From Pedomonas mirosovicensis (GTDB lineage: Bacteria > Pseudomonadota > Alphaproteobacteria > Sphingomonadales > Sphingomonadaceae), in the NCBI RefSeq assembly GCF_022569295.1, contig NZ_JAKFIA010000001.1, positions 1,255,001-1,319,000 on the forward strand: a stretch of 64,000 bases of DNA. The letters run 5' to 3'. The notes beneath the pieces are model-generated. The model saw only the letters and a list, made by a program, of their open reading frames with translations, did not search any database and was not told the origin of the DNA. Position numbers and translations under genes: made by a program. Shown piece by piece: positions 26,621 to 33,762 of this stretch. Every line of letters starts with the position of its first letter. Position 1 is the first letter of the stretch.

Positions 26621-27824
26621 GATCAAGGGCGCGACGACGCTTGAGGATGTGTTCGAGGACGCGGGCATGGATGCTTCGCAAACCGGCGAGGCCGGCGCGG
26701 GCAGCGGCGTGACCTCCGGCGGCATCGAGGAGAAGATGGCGCAGCTGGCCCGCACCGTGTCGCTGCTCGACAAGCGGGTGGGCGAAATGGTGGGCGCGGC
26801 GCGGCGGCCTTTTCTCGGCGAGGCAAAGGCCGCGCGCGGCGAGGACGCGCACCGCGCCGCCTTTACCGACCGCTACCTGCGAAAAGGGCTGGAGACGGGG
26901 CTGGCGAGCCTTGAGGCAAAGTCGCTGAACATGGCAACGCCGGGCGATGGCGGCTATGCGGTGCCCGAGGCCATCGACCAGCTGATCGAAACAAGGCTGC
27001 GAAGCATTTCCCCGCTGCGCGCCGTGGCGTCGGTGGTGCAGGTGGGCACGGCCAATTACAAGAAGCTGGTGGCGACCAGCGGCTTTGCCTCCGGCTGGGT
27101 GGCGGAGACGGCGCAGCGGCCCGAGACGGCAACGCCCACCTTCGCCGAGATCGCGCCGCCCTGGGGCGAGCTTTACGCCAACCCGGCGGCGACGCAGGCC
27201 ATGCTGGATGACGCGGTGTTCGATGTGGAAAGCTGGCTGGCCGGCGAAATCGCGTTGGAGTTTGCCGCCCAGGAAGGCGCTGCCTTCATCTCCGGCACCG
27301 GCACCAACCGGCCCAAGGGTTTTCTCGCCTATCCCACCGCCGCGACAAAGGATGCCATCCGCCCGTTCGGCACGCTGCAACATGTGGCGACGGGTGCGGC
27401 CGGAAATTTCGCCGCCAGCGACCCGGCCGACAAGCTGGTGGACCTGGTGCATGCGCTGCGCCCGGCCTACCGGCAGGGGGCGGTGTTCCTGATGAACTCG
27501 GCGACGCTGGCGCGCATCCGCAAGTTCAAGGACGGCGACGGCAATTTCCTGTGGCGGCCCGCGCTCGCGGAGGGCCAGCCGGCAACGCTGCTGGGGTATC
27601 CGGTCATCGAGGCCGAGGATATGCCGGACATCGCAGCGGATAGTTGCGCCGTCGCCTTCGGCAATTTTGCCCATGGCTATGTGATCGCCGAACGCACGGG
27701 CACGCGGATTTTGCGAGACCCATACTCCAACAAGCCCTTCGTTCACTTCTACGCCACCCGCCGGGTGGGCGGCGCGGTGGTGAACTCTGAGGCCATCAAG
27801 CTGCTGAAGTTCTCGGCCAGCTGA
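26607..27824 (+). CDS. Major capsid protein, HK97 family (GTA gp5-like)
   Basis: 405 residues. N-terminal scaffold (delta) region of about 110 residues is helical and acidic, ending before the conserved core: MATPGDGGYAVPEAIDQLI, RLRSISPLRAVASVVQVG, SGFASGWVAETAQRPET, AFISGTGTNRPKGFLAYP, GAVFLMNSATLARIRKFKD, LLGYPVIEAEDMPDIA and FGNFAHGYVIAERTGTRILRDPYSNKPFVHFYATRRVGGAVVN (blocks quoted separately). All are typical of RcGTA and related phage capsids. Length is normal. Frame is intact throughout, which argues the head module is under selection or only recently idle. Confidence 0.94.
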   Translation: MDGYEIKGATTLEDVFEDAGMDASQTGEAGAGSGVTSGGIEEKMAQLARTVSLLDKRVGEMVGAARRPFLGEAKAARGEDAHRAAFTDRYLRKGLETGLASLEAKSLNMATPGDGGYAVPEAIDQLIETRLRSISPLRAVASVVQVGTANYKKLVATSGFASGWVAETAQRPETATPTFAEIAPPWGELYANPAATQAMLDDAVFDVESWLAGEIALEFAAQEGAAFISGTGTNRPKGFLAYPTAATKDAIRPFGTLQHVATGAAGNFAASDPADKLVDLVHALRPAYRQGAVFLMNSATLARIRKFKDGDGNFLWRPALAEGQPATLLGYPVIEAEDMPDIAADSCAVAFGNFAHGYVIAERTGTRILRDPYSNKPFVHFYATRRVGGAVVNSEAIKLLKFSAS

Positions 27825-27915
27825 GCGGCGCGTGGGCAGCAGGCGGCGGGGCGAAAATTCCCGCCGCCTGCGGGCCGGGCTTTTTTTCTGCTGGGGCGGC
27901 GCGGGAGGCGGAAAC

Positions 27916-28986
27916 ATGGCGCTCAGAGGCAGTGGTGCGGGCGGATATTCCTTTTTCCTGCCGGATGAATATGACGATGCGGCGGATCTTTCCGCCTTCC
28001 TGTGGATCCGGCGGGGCAGCGACGTGACCGGCGGCAGCCGGATTTTCAACCTGATTAACAGCGCCCGCACGCGCGGGTTCATCGTTCATGTGGGCGGCAG
28101 CGCTTCGGGGACCACCCTGCCGACGGAGGTGGTGATTTCCGTCTCGTCGACGAACGATGCCACCTGGGGGGCGGGCAGCAACCAGGATGGGCGCGGGCGG
28201 GCAACGCTGGCGGATTTTTCGGGCGCGGATTTTTGTCCGCTCGCCTTTTCCATCCGCGGCAGCGCCGCGCCGGATAATACCGGCAGCGGCGGGGCCCAGC
28301 AGCTGCACGAAGTCTGGTGGAAGGGCGCGTCGGCAGCGGTGGAGACCGGCAGCGTCGGCTCCGGCGTGCCGAAACCGGGCGGGCGCATGACGCTGCTGTG
28401 CCGGGAGGCGCCGAACCTCAGCGCCTTCGATGGCTGGGTGGCGGAAGTGGCGGTGTGGCAGAACTATCGCCTGAGCGCCGCGGACGCCGCGCGGCTGGCA
28501 CGGGGCATCTCGCCGCTCGCCATCGCGCCGGAGCTGCTGCTGCTCTACCGCTCCTTCCGCACTGGCGTGGAGGCGGAGGTGGGCAATACATCCTTCATGC
28601 CTCTGGGCACGGGCGTGACGGTGGAGATGGCGACCCATCCGCCCTTGCTGATCGAGGGCAGTGGCGGGCGGCTTGGCGCAAAAAACGGGGCGCCGACGCT
28701 GGCCGCGCACGCCGCGCCGATGCTGGCGGTCAACGCAGGGCGGCACCGGCAGGATGCGACGAGCGCGGGGCTGGCGGCGCACGCCGCGCCCGTGCTGCAT
28801 GCGGCCGGGGGGCGGCATTTCATGACGGCAGGCCAGGCGGTTTTCACGGCGGCGGGGCAGCTGGTGCCGCAGGCAGGCCAACACGCGCAGACGGCGGGCG
28901 CGCCTTCGCTGCTGTGGCTTGCCGCGGCGGCGGAGACGATGCGCGTGCCGCCGGAGCGGCGGGGCATGACGGCGGGCTGGCCATGA
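27916..28986 (+). CDS. LamG-like surface protein, possible head decoration or fibre
   Basis: 356 residues. The N-terminal 200 look like a concanavalin/LamG jelly-roll (SAFLWIRRGSDVTGG, IFNLINSARTRGFIVHVGG, FDGWVAEVAVWQNYRLSAADAARLARG). The C-terminal 110 residues are Ala/Gly/His-rich with loose internal repeats (LAAHAAPMLAVNAG, LAAHAAPVLHAAG). No counterpart exists in the standard RcGTA gene order, where connector genes follow the capsid gene. It may bind a surface glycan on recipient cells or decorate the head. Start at 27916 has GGGAGGCGG upstream. Confidence 0.65.
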   Translation: MALRGSGAGGYSFFLPDEYDDAADLSAFLWIRRGSDVTGGSRIFNLINSARTRGFIVHVGGSASGTTLPTEVVISVSSTNDATWGAGSNQDGRGRATLADFSGADFCPLAFSIRGSAAPDNTGSGGAQQLHEVWWKGASAAVETGSVGSGVPKPGGRMTLLCREAPNLSAFDGWVAEVAVWQNYRLSAADAARLARGISPLAIAPELLLLYRSFRTGVEAEVGNTSFMPLGTGVTVEMATHPPLLIEGSGGRLGAKNGAPTLAAHAAPMLAVNAGRHRQDATSAGLAAHAAPVLHAAGGRHFMTAGQAVFTAAGQLVPQAGQHAQTAGAPSLLWLAAAAETMRVPPERRGMTAGWP

Positions 28987-29029
28987 GGCCGGGCAGCCCA
29001 AGAACAGGCACAATGAAGGGGACGAGATA

Positions 29030-29404
29030 ATGGCAAAGGCAGTGCACAACGATGTGCTGGATGGCGCGCTGATGGTTTTGAAAAACAGCGCCACGAAAAT
29101 GGTGGCGTGCGCGGGCGAGCCTGCGAGCTTCGCGGCGGCCAGCGGCAGCCTGAAGCTGGCGGAAGCGATGATGAGCGCGGGCGACTTCCTCATTGCCGAC
29201 GGCGCGCAATCGGGCCGACGGGTGACGGTGGCGGAGAAGAGCGGCGTGCAGGTGACGGCAAGCGGAACGGCCAACCATGTGGCGCTGCTCGACATGGCGG
29301 GCAGCCGGTTGCTCTACGTGACCACCTGTACGGCGCAAGCGCTGACCGCAGGGCAGACCGTGACCTTCGGCAGCTGGGACGTGGAAATAAACGACCCGGC
29401 ATAG
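29030..29404 (+). CDS. Phage structural protein of the small beta-rich type
   Basis: 124 residues: MAKAVHNDVLDGALMVLKNSATKMVACAGEPASFA..., then VTVAEKSGVQVTASGTANHVALLDMAGSRLLYVTTCTAQALTAGQTVTFGSWDVEINDP (in parts). Proteins of this shape (ending in WDVEI.DP) occur in many tailed-phage structural operons beside LamG-like proteins and are usually left unnamed; a decoration or fibre-associated role is likely. Start has GGGGACGAG upstream. It is followed 38 bases later by an intrinsic terminator. Confidence 0.62.
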   Translation: MAKAVHNDVLDGALMVLKNSATKMVACAGEPASFAAASGSLKLAEAMMSAGDFLIADGAQSGRRVTVAEKSGVQVTASGTANHVALLDMAGSRLLYVTTCTAQALTAGQTVTFGSWDVEINDPA

Positions 29405-29441
29405 GCCGGGAAACACGAGCTAAAAAAACAGCACTGCATCG

Positions 29442-29465
29442 GCCGCCCCTGGGGCGGCTTTTTTT
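29442..29465 (+). terminator. Intrinsic terminator between head and tail/connector genes
   Basis: Stem GCCGCCC/GGGCGGC, three-base loop and seven T (29459-29465). It lies exactly between the head-surface genes and the connector genes on the same strand. Confidence 0.88.
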
Positions 29466-29512
29466 ATGCGCGCGGGCTGGACGCGCCTGCGCGCCAGATG
29501 GGGATAATTCCG

Positions 29513-29791
29513 ATGGGGGTTTATCTGAAAGATCCGCGCTCAAGGCTGGACTATGCCATCGACTGGAGCGCGAACCTCGATGGCAGCGCCATTGCGGAGA
29601 GCCAGTGGGAGATCTCGCCCGCCGAGGACGGCGGCCTGCGCGCCACCGCCTCCTTCCGCGAGAACGGCCGCACGCAGGTGACGCTGGAAGGCGGCGTGGC
29701 GGGCCAGGTTTACCGTGTCGCCAACATCATCACCCGCGGCGACGGGCGGCAGGATGCCCGCTCGCTCATCGTGCGGACGGAGGCGCGGTGA
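29513..29791 (+). CDS. Phage fibre/tail adaptor-like protein
   Basis: 92 residues: MGVYLKDPRSRLDYAIDWSANLDG, then ISPAEDGGLRATASF and GGVAGQVYRVANIITRGDGRQDARSLIVR (blocks). This pattern (YLKDP.a.LDY..DW...L, ..Y.V.N.I.T..GR.D.RS..IR) is that of small phage proteins annotated as fibre-tail adaptors or connector-like. The ATG at 29513 is preferred over 29498 because a GGGGA sits at the right distance. It ends in TGATG overlapping the next gene. Confidence 0.65.
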   Translation: MGVYLKDPRSRLDYAIDWSANLDGSAIAESQWEISPAEDGGLRATASFRENGRTQVTLEGGVAGQVYRVANIITRGDGRQDARSLIVRTEAR

Positions 29792-30375
29792 TGGCGGTGA
29801 CATGGCTGGAAGGACCGGCGCTGGAGCCGGTTTCGGTGAGCGAGGCGAGGATGTTCCTACGCATCGACGGCACGGAGGAGGACGCAGAGCTGGCCGCTTT
29901 TCTCAAGGTGGCGCGGGAGCTGTGCGAGGCCTTTACCGGGCTGGTGCTGATCGCCACGCGATTTCAGGAAATCCGGGCGTTCGATATTGCCCAGAACCGG
30001 GGAAGCGCGCCGTGGAGCGCAGGACGCGGCGTCATGCTCACCAAGGGGCCGGTGCGGCAGGTGGTGGCGGCAACGCTGGTGAGCGCGGACGGCACGCGCA
30101 CAGCCCTTTCCGCCAGCGACTACGCGCTGGAGGAAGACGCGCGTGGCGGCGCCTGGCTGCGGATGGCGTTTCTGCCGCCGATGCAGGCGCGGCTGGAGGT
30201 GGATTACTGGGCCGGGCTGGGCGCGGACTGGAATGCCGTGCCGGAGGCGCTTCGGCAGGGCATCCTGCGGCTGGCGGCGCACCTTTATTCGCACCGCGAC
30301 CGGCCGGACGACACGGGGCCGCCGCTGGCGGTTGCCGCGCTGTGGCGGCCTTTCCGCAAGGGGAGGCTGGCATGA
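29791..30375 (+). CDS. Head-tail connector (GTA gp6 / phiE125 gp8-like)
   Basis: 194 residues. The N-terminal helical part matches the connector family (EPVSVSEARMFLRIDGTEEDAELAAFLKVARELCEAFTGLVLI in blocks), followed by a beta part and PEALRQGILRLAAHLYSHRD. It would form the adaptor ring under the portal. Start codon overlaps the upstream stop (TGATG) and its own stop overlaps the next start (ATGA), the tight packing expected for one operon. Confidence 0.85.
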   Translation: MAVTWLEGPALEPVSVSEARMFLRIDGTEEDAELAAFLKVARELCEAFTGLVLIATRFQEIRAFDIAQNRGSAPWSAGRGVMLTKGPVRQVVAATLVSADGTRTALSASDYALEEDARGGAWLRMAFLPPMQARLEVDYWAGLGADWNAVPEALRQGILRLAAHLYSHRDRPDDTGPPLAVAALWRPFRKGRLA

Positions 30376-30707
30376 GCGAGACGGAGCTTCTGGGCCGGAT
30401 GCGCGAGCGGGTGGCGTTCGAAGCCTTTACCGGGCTGGACGACGGCCTGGGCGGCCTGACGCGCGGCTGGCGGCGCATGGGCTGCGGCTGGGCGGCCATC
30501 GAAATGGTGGCGGTGCGCGAGGGCGAGAGGACGCAGCAAAAAATACGGCCGGTGCGCTACCGGCTGGTGGCGCGAAAGCCCGACGGGCTGACACCGGCCT
30601 GGCGCCTGCGTTGGCGCAACCGCTTGCTCGGCATTCGCCGGGTGGAGGACATCGAGGGGCGGCCGGAGCTGGTGTTGCTCCAGGCCGAGGAGGAGGCGCT
30701 GCCATGA
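30372..30707 (+). CDS. Phage head closure protein (GTA gp7-like, SPP1 gp16 family)
   Basis: 111 residues; MSETELLGRMRERVAFEAFTG, WRRMGCGWAAIEMV, EGERTQQKIRPVRYRLVARK and LRWRNRLLGIRRVEDIEGRPELVLLQAEE are the small beta-barrel blocks of head-completion (stopper) proteins. Overlaps both neighbours by ATGA. Length and order match RcGTA gp7. Confidence 0.85.
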   Translation: MSETELLGRMRERVAFEAFTGLDDGLGGLTRGWRRMGCGWAAIEMVAVREGERTQQKIRPVRYRLVARKPDGLTPAWRLRWRNRLLGIRRVEDIEGRPELVLLQAEEEALP

Positions 30708-31005
30708 GCGGAAAGGCACTTCATGGCGCGGACCGGCTGGCGGCGCAGCTGGCGCAAAAGGCGCGGCGGCAGGCCAGCGGGCGGCAAGGCACCTGGCTGC
30801 CGAAATTGCCGAGGGGGCGCGCGCCCGCGCGCCGGGGCGCCTGGGCGAGGCGCTGCAAGCGGTGGAGACGGCGGACGGAGCGGAGGTGACAGCCCCCGGC
30901 TTCGCGCGGTTCGTTGAATTCGGCACGCGGCGCCAGGCGGCCCACCCTTTCCTGGGCCCGGCGCTGGAAGAGGCGCGGGCGCGGTGGCAGGCGGGGAGGG
31001 GGTGA
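30704..31005 (+). CDS. HK97-gp10-like protein, frameshifted
   Basis: The first 25 or so codons read MSGKALHGADRLAAQLAQKARRQASG in one frame. From about 30795 to the stop at 31003 the sensible reading is in another frame (AAEIAEGARARAPGRLGEALQ, then GFARFVEFGTRRQAAHPFLGPALEEARARW), which has the FVEFGT..RAHPFLGPAL hallmark of HK97 gp10-type neck proteins. Adding one G to the GGG run near 30778-30782 restores a single frame of about 100 residues. Either a real one-base deletion or a sequencing error. It overlaps the previous gene by ATGA. Confidence 0.7.
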
Positions 31006-31006
31006 C

Positions 31007-31408
31007 ATGGTGGCGGCAGGATGGGCGGTGCAGCGGGCGCTCTATGAAACGCTCGCGGCATACCCGCCGCTGATGGCGGCGGTGACCGGTATTTTCGATT
31101 ATGTGCCCCAATGGCAGAAGCTGCCCTACGTGACCGTGGGCGAGGCGGTGGAGACGGATTGGTCCGCCAAGGATTTCGAGGGGCGCGAACATCGGATCAG
31201 CGTGCATGCGTGGTCGGACCACGCCGGCATGGCGGAGGCCAAGGCGATCCTCGGGCTGGTGGATGAGGCGCTGGAGCATATGCCGGCAATGCTGGATGGT
31301 CACAGGCTCGTCAGCCTGCGGTTTCTCTCCTCCCGCGTGATCGCGGACGTGAAGGACGAGGTGCGCCACGGCATTGCTGATTATCGCGCGCGCACGGTGC
31401 GGGAATAA
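31007..31408 (+). CDS. DUF3168 tail terminator protein (GTA gp8-like)
   Basis: 133 residues: MVAAGWAVQRALYETLAAYP, VTGIFDYVPQWQKLPYVTVGEAVETDWSAK, HRISVHAWSDHAGMAEAKAILGLVDEALE and RVIADVKDEVRHGIADYRARTV. This is the DUF3168 family, whose members cap the tail tube and join it to the neck. Starts one base after the preceding stop. A repeat element follows directly and separates it from the tail tube gene. Confidence 0.9.
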   Translation: MVAAGWAVQRALYETLAAYPPLMAAVTGIFDYVPQWQKLPYVTVGEAVETDWSAKDFEGREHRISVHAWSDHAGMAEAKAILGLVDEALEHMPAMLDGHRLVSLRFLSSRVIADVKDEVRHGIADYRARTVRE

Positions 31409-31411
31409 AAC

Positions 31412-31580
31412 CAACGGGAACGCAGACGCGCCTTAAAATCCTTCAGGAAATATGAAGTGAAATGAGGAAGCGCAGCGGTTGGGCGGGTGCGATCCGGAGA
31501 AACGAACGGGAGGTTGCCAGGAGGGGGTGATAGTTTGTGCGCCTCCGCGCACGAAGCCCCTCCTGCATGAAATTCCAAAA
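31412..31580. repeat. Hairpin-ended intergenic repeat, copy 4
   Basis: Shorter copy between the DUF3168 and tail tube genes. The core motif CCTTAAAATCCTTCA lies at 31431-31445. The right end has AAACGAACGGGAGGTTGCCAGG, then a compound hairpin around GTGCGCCTCCGCGCAC, ending CCCCTCCTGCATGAAA; this is the inverted form of the end at about 23540. The left hairpin is missing, so it may be a truncated copy. Confidence 0.7.
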
Positions 31581-31606
31581 ATCGACACGCAAGGAAGGAG
31601 GCGGCG

Positions 31607-32014
31607 ATGGCGGCCGAGAAGGGAAGCGCATTTTTGCTGAGGATCAGCGATGGCGAGGTGCCTGCCACCTATGCCACCGTGGCGGGGATGAGAACGACGC
31701 AGCTGGCGATCAACGCCGAGGGCATCGTGGTGACCAACAAGGGTTCGGGCGGCTGGCGGGAAATGCTGCCGGAGGCAGGGGTGCGGTCAGTTTCCATTTC
31801 GGGCTCGGGCGTATTTACCGGATCGGCCGCCGAGACGCGGCTGAAGGAAAAGGCGCTGGCCGGCGCGGCGGACGACTTCGAGGTGGTGTTCGAGAGCGGC
31901 GAGAGGATACGGGGGAAATTCCTTATTACCCGGCTTGACTACGGCGGGGATTTCAATGGCGAGCGCAGCTACACGCTCTCGCTGGAATCGACCGGCGCGG
32001 TGACGGTGCTGTAG
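31607..32014 (+). CDS. Major tail (tube) protein, TP901-1 family (GTA gp9-like)
   Basis: 135 residues: KGSAFLLRISDGEVPATYATVAGMRTTQLAINAEGIVVTNKGSGGWREMLPEAGVRSVSISGSGVF and later GKFLITRLDYGGDFNGERSYTLSLESTGAVTV (in blocks) are typical of tail tube proteins of siphovirus and RcGTA type. The tube assembles as stacked hexamers around the tape measure. Start at 31607 has AAGGAGGCGGCG upstream. Next gene starts 13 bases after its stop. Confidence 0.92.
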   Translation: MAAEKGSAFLLRISDGEVPATYATVAGMRTTQLAINAEGIVVTNKGSGGWREMLPEAGVRSVSISGSGVFTGSAAETRLKEKALAGAADDFEVVFESGERIRGKFLITRLDYGGDFNGERSYTLSLESTGAVTVL

Positions 32015-32027
32015 GCGGGAGGGCGCA

Positions 32028-32357
32028 ATGGAAAATGGCAACGCAGACGCCAACCCGTTGCGGGGCGAAGTGCCGCTGCGGCTGGAGGGGAAAACGTTCG
32101 TGCTGCGCCCCAGCTTTGCCGCGCTGGTGACGGCCGAGCAGGAGGTGGGGCCGCTGTTTGGCCTGATCGAGCGCGCAAGCGAGGGACGGATCGGCCTTTC
32201 CGAACTGGCGGCGGTGCTGTGGCATTGCCTGGTGCACCGGCCGGAAGGATTGACCCGCGACGCCTTCGCCGAGGCGCTGCTGCGCGAAGGGATCGCAGCG
32301 GCGCTGCCCGCCTTTCGCCAGCTGGCAGTGAATATTCTTGGCGGCCGGGCCGCCTAG
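32028..32357 (+). CDS. Gene transfer agent tail assembly protein (GTA gp10-like)
   Basis: 109 residues: PLRGEVPLRLEGKTFVLRPSFAALVTAEQEVGPLFGLIERASEGRIGLSELAAVLWHCLV in blocks, then FAEALLREGIAAALPAFRQLAVNILGG. This is the small family restricted largely to RcGTA-like clusters between tail tube and tape measure, thought to act as a tail chaperone. Its presence is one of the better reasons to class this cluster as GTA-like. It converges on an antisense gene whose stop lies one base beyond its own. Confidence 0.85.
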   Translation: MENGNADANPLRGEVPLRLEGKTFVLRPSFAALVTAEQEVGPLFGLIERASEGRIGLSELAAVLWHCLVHRPEGLTRDAFAEALLREGIAAALPAFRQLAVNILGGRAA

Positions 32358-32758
32358 CTAGCGTTCCTGCTGCGCGCCCGTGCCGACGCAGGTGGCGGCG
32401 ACCTGCTGGCTGCTGGTAACGTTGAAAACCACATCAATCACCGAACAGCCGGGGCCGTTGGGCGGGGGAAAACCTGGGCGGTCATAAGCATCCGTATGGG
32501 CGGATTGTCGGGGTCTTTTTTCAGAAAATAACGCCCTCGCAGGATGTTGTATGACCCGTGCCTCTCTCCTGCATAGACACGCATGTACCTGTCGAGCGGT
32601 TCGGACCCCGGCGGCAGCGTTACGTGGTTTTCAACGGCGAGCACCACGGCAAGGTCCGGCACCCACGACTTGGCGGGCGCCGGAGTGGGCGGGCGCGTGC
32701 TCGCCGGGGCCTGGGCCGTGAGCAGGAGAACAGCGGGGAGGAGCCAGATGTTTCGCAT
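32358..32758 (-). pseudogene. Antisense gene for a small secreted protein, frameshifted
   Basis: Read on the minus strand from ATG 32758: MRNIWLLPAVLLLTAQAPAS is a clear signal peptide, then WVPDLAVVLAVENHVTLPPG, MRVYAGERHGSYNILRGRY and PIRMLMTAQVF. The frame then breaks, but one base further the reading continues as PPNGPGCSVIDVVFNVTS and VAATCVGTGAQQER up to a TAG at 32358. One extra C in the CCCCC run near 32470 would join them into about 133 residues with two Cys in the C-terminal part. Family not recognised. It lies opposite to and inside the phage-like operon, between the two tail chaperone genes. Sequencing error cannot be excluded. Confidence 0.65.
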
Positions 32759-32792
32759 GACAAGCCTTTCCGAGAAGCGGGGCGGCGAGCCC

Positions 32793-33050
32793 ATGAGCGA
32801 ACATTCCAGGGATTGCCCTGAATATTGGGCGCGGGCGCAGGCGGCGCAAGGCCAGGGTTTTGCGGAAATGTGCGCGGCGGCGGCGCGGGTGGCCATGGGG
32901 CTGCTCGGCTGGCCGCCGGATGCCTTCTGGCAGGCAACGCCGCAGGATCTGCGACTGGCGCTGGAGGGGCGGTTGGGGCGCGCCTCTGCCCATGGGCTGG
33001 GGCGGGCGGAGCTGGAGCAGCTGATGGCCCGCTTTCCGGATGGCGCATAG
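32793..33050 (+). CDS. Phage tail assembly chaperone (TAC)
   Basis: 85 residues: FAEMCAAAARVAMGLLGWPPDAFWQATPQDLRLALEGRLG, then PLSRAELEQLMARFPD-like ending (here GLGRAELEQLMARFPDG). This is the rcc01693-type chaperone found between gp10 and the tape measure in RcGTA-like clusters. The motif GWPPD.FW..TP.EL is diagnostic. ATG 32793 is taken; the frame is open further upstream across the antisense gene. Tape measure gene follows after 11 bases. Confidence 0.85.
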   Translation: MSEHSRDCPEYWARAQAAQGQGFAEMCAAAARVAMGLLGWPPDAFWQATPQDLRLALEGRLGRASAHGLGRAELEQLMARFPDGA

Positions 33051-33061
33051 GGAGGCACGCA

Positions 33062-33691
33062 ATGACCGAGGAACTGGAAACCCTGGTGCTGAAAATCAGG
33101 GCCGATACGACCGCGCTGGCCAGGGATACGGCCGACATGAAGGCGCGCTTCGAGGCGGACGCTGTGGACATGGGCAAGGCGCTGCGGCGCAGCCTTGATG
33201 GGGCGGTGTTGAAGACCGGCGCGGAAAGCGCGATGCGCGCGACGGAGGTGGCGCTCGACCGGCTGATCCGCAAGGGCAAGCTGGGGCTGGATGAGCTGAA
33301 GCAACTGCTGCTCGATATTCTGGCGGACGTGGCCAAGGCCGCGCTGCGCGAAGGGCTCGGGGCGATTTTCGGCAGACAAAGGAACGGCGGGAGCGGCAGC
33401 AGCGACTGGGTGGGGCTCATCGCGCAGGGCGTCCAGCTGCTTGGTATGAGCGGGCGGGCAAGCGGTGGGCCGGTGACGGAGGGCCGCGCCTACCTGGTGG
33501 GCGAACGCGGCCCGGAAATGTTCGTGCCGGAGCGGGCCGGTCGCATTGAGCCGCTGACCGGCAGCACGGGCGCGAGGGTTTTCAACATTTCCATCAACGT
33601 CGCCGCGCCGGACAGCGCCTCGCCACAACTGATGCAACGCAGCGCCCAGCAGGTGGCCCGCGCGGTGCGGCGCGCGGTGGGAGATGGGTGA
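33062..33691 (+). CDS. Tail tape measure protein, short (GTA gp11-like)
   Basis: 209 residues. N-terminal helical region (LETLVLKIRADTTALARDTADMKARFEADA, MGKALRRSLDGAV, ALDRLIRKGKLGLDELKQLLLDILADVAKAALREGLGAIF in blocks), then the tape-measure ending GRASGGPVTEGRAYLVGERGPEMFVPERAGRIEP and a short amphipathic tail. Tape length sets tail length, so 209 residues predicts a short tail, in line with RcGTA particles. Start has AGGGAGGCACGC upstream. Confidence 0.88.
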   Translation: MTEELETLVLKIRADTTALARDTADMKARFEADAVDMGKALRRSLDGAVLKTGAESAMRATEVALDRLIRKGKLGLDELKQLLLDILADVAKAALREGLGAIFGRQRNGGSGSSDWVGLIAQGVQLLGMSGRASGGPVTEGRAYLVGERGPEMFVPERAGRIEPLTGSTGARVFNISINVAAPDSASPQLMQRSAQQVARAVRRAVGDG

Positions 33692-33694
33692 GGG

Positions 33695-33745
33695 AATTTT
33701 TGAAACGAGTTTTTGCGGGGGCCCTGGGCCCCTGCAAGAACCATA
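33695..33745. repeat. Hairpin repeat end, copy 5 (solo)
   Basis: Only one end of the repeat family is present: TTTTTGCGGGGGCC, a short loop and GGCCCCTGCAAG. It fills the gap between the tape measure and distal tail genes. Confidence 0.6.
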
Positions 33746-33762
33746 CATAATCGGGGGATAAT

